From an uncultured Clostridia bacterium (GTDB taxonomy: Bacteria; Bacillota; Clostridia; JAAYHZ01), in contig CALCRE010000016.1 of the NCBI GenBank assembly GCA_937894465.1, forward strand, positions 1 to 8,249: a DNA stretch of 8,249 nt. Direction: 5' to 3'. The first letter of the stretch is position 1. The number at the start of each line of letters is the position of its first letter. A model generated the notes under the pieces. It was not told where the DNA came from. It ran no database searches and was given only the letters and a program-made list of their open reading frames with translations. The position numbers were made by a program, and so were the translations under genes. Of the stretch, positions 1 to 4,380 are shown one piece after another.

Positions 1-13
1 AAAAATCTCAAAA

Positions 14-66
14 CGCTAGATACTAGCGGGTTATGGGGTTTAACAATTAACTAATCAGTCATTAGT
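14..66 (+). promoter_or_regulatory. Two small hairpins in the leader before rpmI
   Basis: Two perfect inverted repeats precede the rpmI ribosome binding site. CGCTAG (14-19) pairs with CTAGCG (23-28) across a 3-nt loop, and ACTAAT (50-55) pairs with ATTAGT (61-66) across a 5-nt loop. In most bacteria infC lies directly upstream, and L20 represses this operon by binding leader RNA. Whether these hairpins take part is inference. All three plus frames are open at base 1 and close within the first 54 bases, so the last codons of infC could be present, but none of the short tails is recognisable. Confidence 0.3.
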
Positions 67-85
67 GAAAGAGAGGAGAGAGAGT

Positions 86-283
86 ATGCCTAAGCAAAAA
101 ACTCACAGTTCATCAAAAAAAAGATTTAAAAAAACGGGGACCGGAAAGATTAAGATGTCTCATGCTTATAGAAGCCACCGGCTTATTTCCAAGGACAAGA
201 AAGCCAAGAAGCATCATAGGCTAGGAAACTATGCTTCAAGTGCAGATGCAGCAACCATTAAAAAGATGATCCCGTATAAATGA
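86..283 (+). CDS. rpmI: 50S ribosomal protein L35
   Basis: Small basic protein of the large ribosomal subunit, 65 residues, the usual length for bL35. The N-terminus MPKQKTHSSSKKRFKKTGTG and the later stretch with HRL, KKAKKHHRL and a final IKKMIPYK are typical of the family. The start is the ATG at 86, with AGGAG at 74-78 seven bases upstream. An in-frame GTG at 65 would add seven residues (MKERRES) encoded by the ribosome binding site itself and is not the start. rplT follows after 21 bases, so the two are surely co-transcribed, as in the widespread infC-rpmI-rplT operon. Expression is probably controlled by L20 feedback from further upstream. Identification is essentially certain. Confidence 0.97.
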   Translation: MPKQKTHSSSKKRFKKTGTGKIKMSHAYRSHRLISKDKKAKKHHRLGNYASSADAATIKKMIPYK

Positions 284-304
284 TAAGAAGGAGGCGAAAG
301 TACT

Positions 305-655
305 ATGGCAAGAGTAAAAGGTGCGGTTCACGCACGTAAGTATCATAAAAAGATTTTAAAGTTATCCAAAGGTTATTTTGGTGCAAAAAGTAAACAATTT
401 AGAGCTGCTAAGCAAGCTGTGATGAAATCTGGTGTATATGCATACCGTGACAGAAAAGCAAAAAAACGCGATATGCGTAAATTGTGGATTGCCAGAATCA
501 ATGCTGCAGCAAGAATAAATGGAATGTCCTATTCCAGATTAATGGGTGGATTGAAGAAAAACAATATCCAAATTAATCGTAAGATGTTGTCTGAAATGGC
601 GATCAATGATAAAACGGCATTTGCCCAATTGGTTGAAGTTGCAAAAAACGCTTAA
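305..655 (+). CDS. rplT: 50S ribosomal protein L20
   Basis: Large-subunit protein bL20, 116 residues, a normal length. It binds 23S rRNA early in 50S assembly and in many bacteria also represses its own operon by binding the mRNA. The sequence shows the MARVKG start, the very basic N-terminal arm (ARKYHKKILKLSKGYFGAKSK, about residues 10-30), the conserved AKQAVMKSGVYAYRDRKAKKRD block (about 35-56), LWIARINAAAR (about 60-70) and the C-terminal globular domain with LNNIQINRKMLSE-like sequence (NNIQINRKMLSEMA). A strong AAGGAGG at 288-294 lies ten bases before the ATG. A strong intrinsic terminator 30 bp downstream suggests most operon transcripts stop here, before the methyltransferase gene. 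Confidence 0.97.
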   Translation: MARVKGAVHARKYHKKILKLSKGYFGAKSKQFRAAKQAVMKSGVYAYRDRKAKKRDMRKLWIARINAAARINGMSYSRLMGGLKKNNIQINRKMLSEMAINDKTAFAQLVEVAKNA

Positions 656-682
656 TATATAAGCATTCAATATGCAATGATC

Positions 683-715
683 AAAAGAGGTCGGATATTT
701 GTTCCGACCTCTTTT
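683..715 (+). terminator. Intrinsic terminator after rplT
   Basis: A 13-bp perfect inverted repeat (683-695 with 703-715) encloses a 7-nt loop, with a GC-rich core GAGGTCGGA and a UUUU end. The U-tract is short and lies within the stem, so some read-through into the methyltransferase gene at 737 is likely; I see no clear promoter between the two. Confidence 0.85.
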
Positions 716-736
716 AGATACTAGAAAGGTTGCTCT

Positions 737-1531
737 ATGATAGTTATTTCAAGCAAGGATAATAAGATATTTAAATATGTAAAGAGTCTTCAGGACAAAA
801 AAGCAAGAAATCAATTCTTTATTGTGGAAGGCATTAAGAATATTGAAGAAGCAGCAAAAGCCGGTGCTTCTTTTGAAATGCTTGTTTTTTCGGAAGACCA
901 ATACAAACTGCTATTAAAAAGTGAGGTAATTTCCTCTTTGAAAACCGGACAAAACGTAGTGTTTAAGCCGGAATTGTTTTCAAAGTTAGCCGACACTGTT
1001 ACTCCCCAAGGTGTTCTTGCGGTGATGGATCAAAATGTAGTGCGACCGTTAACAAAAATAGAGCCGGATGATGTTATTGTGGTTTTGGAGAACTTGCAGG
1101 ATCCCGGTAATATGGGTACTGTTATTCGTACTTGCGTTGCCGCCGGTGTAAAGAAACTTGTAACGATAGGTGATTGTGTGGATCTTTATTCGCCTAAAAC
1201 GGTGCGGGCAACCATGGGTGGCCTTTTCCACATTCAACACAGGCATTTCGAAAGTTCCCAACCTGCTATTTCGTTTTTAAAAGAAAATTATATAAGCACA
1301 TATGCTTTGGCACCGAAAGGAGAAAAGTCCATTTATGATATTCGAAGATGGAGGGGTATCGCTCTTTTTATAGGTAATGAATCGTATGGACTGCTTCCGG
1401 AGACGGTTATAAATTGCGATGAAAAAGTCAATATTCCTATGCCGGGAAACTTTGAATCGTTAAATGCTGCAGTAGCCGCTTCATTAGTCATTTATGAGAC
1501 TGTGCGTTCTAAAATATATTCCAGAATTTAA
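737..1531 (+). CDS. SpoU/TrmH-family RNA 2'-O-ribose methyltransferase
   Basis: Predicted SAM-dependent methyltransferase of the SPOUT (trefoil-knot) superfamily, 264 residues, resembling YsgA/RlmB-type 23S rRNA 2'-O-methyltransferases. Residues 1-100 fit the substrate-binding domain that resembles an L30e fold, including the typical early IVEGIKNIEEA. The catalytic domain carries all three SpoU motifs: motif 1 NLQDPGNMGTVIR at 119-131 (N125, R131), motif 2 ALFIGNESYGL at 209-219 (N214, E215), and motif 3 VNIPMPGNFESLNAAVA at 231-247. These residues form the knot and SAM site. AGAAAGG at 723-729 precedes the ATG. A location just after rplT is common in Clostridia and fits a ribosome-maturation role. 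The exact target nucleotide cannot be read from the sequence. Its last 23 bp overlap the convergent DUF4363 gene. Confidence 0.92.
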   Translation: MIVISSKDNKIFKYVKSLQDKKARNQFFIVEGIKNIEEAAKAGASFEMLVFSEDQYKLLLKSEVISSLKTGQNVVFKPELFSKLADTVTPQGVLAVMDQNVVRPLTKIEPDDVIVVLENLQDPGNMGTVIRTCVAAGVKKLVTIGDCVDLYSPKTVRATMGGLFHIQHRHFESSQPAISFLKENYISTYALAPKGEKSIYDIRRWRGIALFIGNESYGLLPETVINCDEKVNIPMPGNFESLNAAVAASLVIYETVRSKIYSRI

Positions 1532-1901
1532 ATGAAATCGAAGAAAAGGATTCTTTCATGTTGTGTTTGATAACACTTGCATGTTCGTAAGCAGATGAGC
1601 GATCTTCAGTCTTAATGGCGGCTTCACATTGCGTCAAACTGGTGTCCATGTCAATGACATATTTTTCTTCTAGTGTAATTGCTCTGATACTTTTTTCCTT
1701 ATGCCAAGTTTCTTGAATTTCGGTTAACGTTTCTTCTGCTTTATCAAATTTACCTTGATATATGTCATCCATTAAACGCTCTACAATCACGATCATATCA
1801 TCCGTTGCTTTTTTTAAAAACCGAGCGGGAAGTATCAGTAATGTGGTTAAAATAGCCAATATAATGCATATTTCTATGACAAAACGAGTAGTTTTACTCA
1901 A
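1509..1901 (-). CDS. DUF4363 family membrane-anchored protein
   Basis: 130-residue protein of unknown function. One N-terminal membrane helix (about residues 7-25, IEICIILAILTTLLILPA) is followed by a soluble, helical, charged domain. The spacing of acidic and hydrophobic residues and the C-terminal end in NIF fit DUF4363, a family usually encoded next to DUF421 proteins in Clostridia, as here. The start codon is TTG at 1899-1901: it is supported by AAAGGGGG (minus strand, 1917-1910) eight bases upstream, and no ATG occurs before the helical domain. The gene overlaps the end of the DUF421 gene by 8 bp, indicating translational coupling and one transcript. Its 3' end overlaps the convergent methyltransferase gene by 23 bp, with no terminator visible between them. 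The domain assignment is from memory of family features. Confidence 0.8.
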   Translation of the reverse strand: MSKTTRFVIEICIILAILTTLLILPARFLKKATDDMIVIVERLMDDIYQGKFDKAEETLTEIQETWHKEKSIRAITLEEKYVIDMDTSLTQCEAAIKTEDRSSAYEHASVIKHNMKESFSSISFKFWNIF

Positions 1902-2586
1902 TAATCTTACCCCCTTTGTCCTTTTTTAATTGTATATATATCTTCTTATTATCATCAATATTGGCATATAGGATATCCTTCTCGGACTTTATTTTTTTTG
2001 ATTTAATATAATTGAAAAAGTCCTTTTCTTTTATTCCTGCTTTTTTAAAGTTTTCAGATAGCATCTTTCCGTCAATAATTAAATAGTAAGGGTAACTCTC
2101 ATATTGACCGGGAATATTCAAATCTCCGCATGTGGCTGCGCGGCTTGCAACCTTAGGGATTATACTCAACTGACCGTTTGTTTCCAAAATTGCAAATTCC
2201 ACTTGTGAAATATTGGCGATATCTTTGATTCGTAATTGTTCTGCCAATTCATTGACGGTGTATAATTCTTTTCTCATATTCTCTTCTACAACACGTCCTC
2301 TTTCTATTAAGATCACCGGCTTGCCACTGACGATGGTACGTATGATAACACTTTTTAATGAAATGAAAGAAACAAGTAATTGCATAATTAATATAGTCAG
2401 AATCGGAATGATACCATTTATCACAGGCATTCCGGTATCCTGCATTGGTACAGTGGCCAATTCAGATATCATGATCGCGACGGCCAGTTCATATGGTTGT
2501 AATTCGCCGATTTGTCTTTTTCCCATTAATCGCATGACGATTATGACAATGACATATAAAACGATTGTTCTGATTACATAAGTCAT
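1894..2586 (-). CDS. DUF421 (YetF-like) membrane protein
   Basis: 230-residue integral membrane protein of the YetF/YcaP (DUF421) family. The N-terminal third holds hydrophobic segments at about 4-20, 34-48 and 55-78. Family hallmarks are MGKRQIGELQPYELAVAIMI (21-40), ELATVPMQD (42-50), the strand GKPVILIERGRVVEENM (88-104), and LRIKDIANISQVEFAILETN (118-137) in the cytoplasmic two-part domain. The family's biochemical role is unsettled; several members in spore formers are linked to the spore membrane and spore resistance. The start ATG (2584-2586) has GGAGAG (minus, 2596-2591) four bases upstream. It is the first gene of a two-gene unit with DUF4363 and follows a long hairpin-rich leader with a terminator-like element just before the ribosome binding site. 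Confidence 0.92.
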   Translation of the reverse strand: MTYVIRTIVLYVIVIIVMRLMGKRQIGELQPYELAVAIMISELATVPMQDTGMPVINGIIPILTILIMQLLVSFISLKSVIIRTIVSGKPVILIERGRVVEENMRKELYTVNELAEQLRIKDIANISQVEFAILETNGQLSIIPKVASRAATCGDLNIPGQYESYPYYLIIDGKMLSENFKKAGIKEKDFFNYIKSKKIKSEKDILYANIDDNKKIYIQLKKDKGGKIIE

Positions 2587-2597
2587 TTGACTCTCCG

Positions 2598-2646
2598 AAA
2601 AAAATTAAAATACATAACTTGAAGGGCATTTAAGCCCCTCTGTTAT
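2598..2646 (-). terminator. Terminator-like hairpin D with U-tract before DUF421
   Basis: On the minus strand, GAGGGGC and GCCCUUC (7 bp with one G-U) close a 6-nt loop, extended by AUAAC/GUUAU, and are followed by GUA, UUUU, AA and then seven U residues (2604-2598). The DUF421 Shine-Dalgarno begins two bases later at 2596. An intrinsic terminator placed immediately before a ribosome binding site is the usual layout of an attenuator. Alternatively it ends a small RNA. The gap and interruption in the U-tract make termination strength uncertain. Confidence 0.45.
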
Positions 2647-2743
2647 AAATGGAAGCTGCTATAGCTGCTTTCATTTGGTATTGGTGAAAACCCGTTAGAC
2701 GGGTTTCCACTTGTTCGATTGATGATCACCCGCTTAAGCAGGT
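2598..2743 (-). promoter_or_regulatory. Hairpin-rich leader or small RNA upstream of DUF421
   Basis: The stretch between the SASP terminator and the DUF421 start holds no convincing ORF but four successive inverted repeats. A: 2728-2733 with 2738-2743, UUAA loop. B: 2684-2695 with 2699-2710, 12 bp, 3-nt loop. C: 2647-2656 with 2667-2676. D: 2614-2646, a 7-bp GC-rich stem plus an outer 5-bp AUAAC/GUUAU stem. Read as minus-strand RNA, A, B and D close fully through G-U pairs, where the plus strand would have A-C mismatches. Only C pairs better on the plus strand. This points to a minus-strand transcript, the sense of DUF421. I do not recognise a known riboswitch or small-RNA family, and the assignment is inference. 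Confidence 0.4.
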
Positions 2744-2754
2744 CGTGTTCGGTT

Positions 2755-2784
2755 AAAATAGCGGCGAAGAAAAATCTTCACCAC
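2755..2784 (-). terminator. Probable intrinsic terminator of the SASP gene
   Basis: On the minus strand, GUGGUGAAGA (2784-2775) pairs with UCUUCGCCGC (2770-2761) over 10 bp, including two U-G pairs, around a UUUU loop, and is followed by UAUUUU. It starts 19 bases after the SASP stop codon. The short, interrupted U-tract suggests incomplete termination and therefore possible read-through toward DUF421. Confidence 0.65.
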
Positions 2785-2803
2785 TTGTATTCATAGTCCT
2801 TGA

Positions 2804-2986
2804 TTATCCGTTGCTATTTCTGTATTGAGCGAAAACTTTCTTTACGATTGTTCCGCCAATTTTACCAGCGTCACGAGCTGATATGTCGCCATTGTAACCT
2901 TGGTTCAGGTTAACACCAACTTCTTTTGCTACTTCATATTTCATGTTTTCAAAACCTGAAGGGCGATTGCTATTGTTGTTTGCCAT
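2804..2986 (-). CDS. Alpha/beta-type small acid-soluble spore protein
   Basis: 60-residue SASP of the alpha/beta type, which coats DNA in the forespore, protects it from UV and heat, and is degraded by the GPR protease at germination. The N-terminus MANNNSNRPSGFENMKYEVA leads to the family core: MKYEVAKEVGVNL (15-27) with the predicted GPR cut between E18 and V19, then SARDAGKIGGTIVKKVFAQY (36-55), which holds the conserved R-x-x-G-x-x-GG-x-x-x-K segment. The start ATG at 2986 follows a near-perfect AAGGAGGTGA (minus, 3001-2992). A frame-extending ATG at 3019 would translate through this ribosome binding site and is rejected. Family SASPs are 60-75 residues, so the length is normal. Forespore expression by sigma-G is expected, and a matching promoter lies upstream. 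It is divergent from the carboxypeptidase gene. Confidence 0.94.
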   Translation of the reverse strand: MANNNSNRPSGFENMKYEVAKEVGVNLNQGYNGDISARDAGKIGGTIVKKVFAQYRNSNG

Positions 2987-3007
2987 TAATCTCACCTCCT
3001 TGATACT

Positions 3008-3036
3008 TATTATGAACATGAACCTTAAAATTATTA
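3008..3036 (-). promoter_or_regulatory. Sigma-G-like promoter of the SASP gene
   Basis: On the minus strand, TAATA (3036-3032) is followed after 17 bases by CATAATA (3014-3008). The Bacillus sigma-G consensus is about GAATA, 17-18 bases, CATAMTA, so the -10 matches fully and the -35 at four of five positions. The implied transcript start, near 3001, would leave a leader of about 15 bases that begins at the Shine-Dalgarno. This is unusually short and is the main reason for doubt. Confidence 0.45.
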
Positions 3037-3066
3037 GATGTAAGTTTTACCGGTACTGAGCATTGT

Positions 3067-3089
3067 TATCATAAATGAAATATCAATAG
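3067..3089. repeat. Copy 1 of a sequence shared by two divergent intergenic regions
   Basis: TATCATAAATGAAA, then TAT, then CAATAG, lies between the divergent SASP and carboxypeptidase genes. The same two blocks recur at 7508-7528 between another divergent pair. The copy is bracketed by an inverted repeat, ATTGTTATC (3062-3070) with GGTAACAAT (3092-3100), which overlaps its left end. It could be a regulator site or promoter part, or chance in AT-rich DNA. Confidence 0.35.
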
Positions 3090-3149
3090 TTGGTAACAAT
3101 ATAGCGTGACCTAAAAAATAAATTTACAAATCTATTATGGAGTCATTGA

Positions 3150-4307
3150 ATGAAAAAAATACTTGTATGTACATTAATATTAATGATGACGGTTAACACA
3201 GTTCGCGGACAAGAGATCCAATCGAACAGCAGTATACAATATATGAAGCAAAAGGCACCTGTGCCGAATGTCCAAGCGTTGTGTGCCATCGCTATGGATT
3301 TGGATTCCGGTAAAATTCTCTATGAAAAGAACGGAAACCAAAGGAATGCACCGGCTAGCACAACAAAAATGATGACCGCTATTGTTGTTGTTGAGAACAC
3401 TCAACCCGGGGATATTGTTACGGTTTCTAAAAAAGCTGCAAATATAAGCGGGTCGGCTATGGGGTTGTATGCAGGACAGAAAATCACCGTTAATGAATTA
3501 TTGTATGGAATGCTGATGTGTTCCGGCAATGATGCCGCTATTGCGTTGGCTGAGCATATCGGAGGCGATATTGCAGGGTTTGCCGATTTAATGAATAAAA
3601 AAGCCGATCAGATGGGTTTGAAGGATACCCGGTTTGCCAATCCTCATGGATTAGATGCAGAAGGTCATCACTCTACAGCATTTGAATTGGCTAAGATCGG
3701 CGCTTATGCTCTAAATAATGAGATCATTAAAGATATTGTAGGAACAAAATTTATCAACATGTCCGGAAGAAACATGACAAATACCAATGAATTGTTGGGA
3801 TTTTATGATGGTGTTTACGGATTGAAAACAGGTTTTACCAATAAAGCGGGAAGATGTTTGGTGACTTCTGCAAAAAGAGGAGAAGTAGATGTAGTGACGG
3901 TAGTATTGAATTGCCCTACTAAAAAGGCCCGGACGAGCTCAAGTATAAAAATACTTGATTATGTATTTGAAAATTATGAATATTATCCTCTGGTCAGCGA
4001 AGGGGAGCGATTTGCAGAAATTAACGTCAAAAAAGGCATTGAACCGGAAGTTGGCATTGTAGCTTCTGAAGATATCAGGATGCTTTTGGCAAACCATAGT
4101 GTGGCCGATTTGAAGTACAACGCTATCTTTCCAAATATTATTAAAGCTCCTGTTGAAGAAGGAACAAAAGTCGGTAATCTTCAAATCACGGAAAATGGGT
4201 TGGTTTTATTGGATATTCCCTTGGTGACGTCAGAAGATGTTGGAATTAAAAATGTGCAATACTATTTAAAGCAAATCGGTATCACATTAAAGGATATGAC
4301 CGGTTAA
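3150..4307 (+). CDS. D-alanyl-D-alanine carboxypeptidase (peptidase S11)
   Basis: 385-residue low-molecular-weight penicillin-binding protein that removes the terminal D-Ala from peptidoglycan pentapeptides outside the membrane, limiting cross-linking. Residues 1-20 form a signal peptide (MKK, then LVCTLILMMTV). The S11 catalytic motifs are all present: S70-T-T-K73 (nucleophile Ser and Lys), S125-G-N127 and K226-T-G228. Residues about 275-365 fit the C-terminal beta-rich PBP5_C domain. The chain ends about 20 residues later (GIKNVQYYLKQIGITLKDMTG region), a short, possibly amphipathic tail that could serve as membrane anchor. GGAG at 3139-3142 sets the ATG. Length and motifs resemble DacF/DacB of Bacillus, which act in the spore cortex or forespore. 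The neighbouring SASP gene suggests but does not prove a sporulation role. I see no convincing sigma-F, -G or -E promoter on this strand. Confidence 0.93.
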   Translation: MKKILVCTLILMMTVNTVRGQEIQSNSSIQYMKQKAPVPNVQALCAIAMDLDSGKILYEKNGNQRNAPASTTKMMTAIVVVENTQPGDIVTVSKKAANISGSAMGLYAGQKITVNELLYGMLMCSGNDAAIALAEHIGGDIAGFADLMNKKADQMGLKDTRFANPHGLDAEGHHSTAFELAKIGAYALNNEIIKDIVGTKFINMSGRNMTNTNELLGFYDGVYGLKTGFTNKAGRCLVTSAKRGEVDVVTVVLNCPTKKARTSSSIKILDYVFENYEYYPLVSEGERFAEINVKKGIEPEVGIVASEDIRMLLANHSVADLKYNAIFPNIIKAPVEEGTKVGNLQITENGLVLLDIPLVTSEDVGIKNVQYYLKQIGITLKDMTG

Positions 4308-4343
4308 TACTCTTGGAATGATAACTTTGGGCTTTTTTTGTAG

Positions 4344-4349
4344 TATAAT
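4344..4349 (+). promoter_or_regulatory. Possible -10 box for the radical SAM gene
   Basis: A perfect TATAAT lies 31 bases before the start codon, preceded by a seven-T run (4333-4339). No hexamer resembling TTGACA sits 15-19 bases upstream and there is no TG extension, so the promoter call is weak. The gene could instead be read from the carboxypeptidase promoter, since no clear terminator follows that gene. Confidence 0.35.
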
Positions 4350-4380
4350 GGCGGTAAGGCTATATTGATAGGAGACAACC

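Noticed and set aside
65..85. GTG at 65 as an earlier start of rpmI
   Set aside because: It would translate the purine-rich Shine-Dalgarno, and L35 proteins begin MPK at the ATG at 86.
2213..2581. Plus-strand open frame of 122 codons opposite DUF421
   Set aside because: It is the antisense shadow of a hydrophobic gene whose own frame matches a known family; no supporting ribosome binding site.
2647..2676. Hairpin C as a plus-strand regulatory RNA on its own
   Set aside because: It pairs better on the plus strand but no U-tract follows and there is no plus-strand gene until 3150; kept only as part of the larger region.
2722..2799. Plus-strand micro-ORF starting ATGATCACC between DUF421 and SASP
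   Set aside because: About 24 codons, no ribosome binding site, and it runs through the hairpins and the SASP terminator.
2987..3019. ATG at 3019 (minus) as the SASP start
   Set aside because: The added 11 residues are encoded across the strong AAGGAGGTGA, and SASPs begin MANN at 2986.
3040..3149. Sigma-F, -G or sigma-A promoter for the carboxypeptidase gene
   Set aside because: Partial matches only (for example CATTGTT at 3061 and TATTAT at 3133), each with a bad -35 or too close to the ribosome binding site.
4300..4340. Terminator after the carboxypeptidase gene (seven-T run at 4333-4339)
   Set aside because: No stable stem precedes the T-run; the best pairing is about five weak pairs around a long loop.
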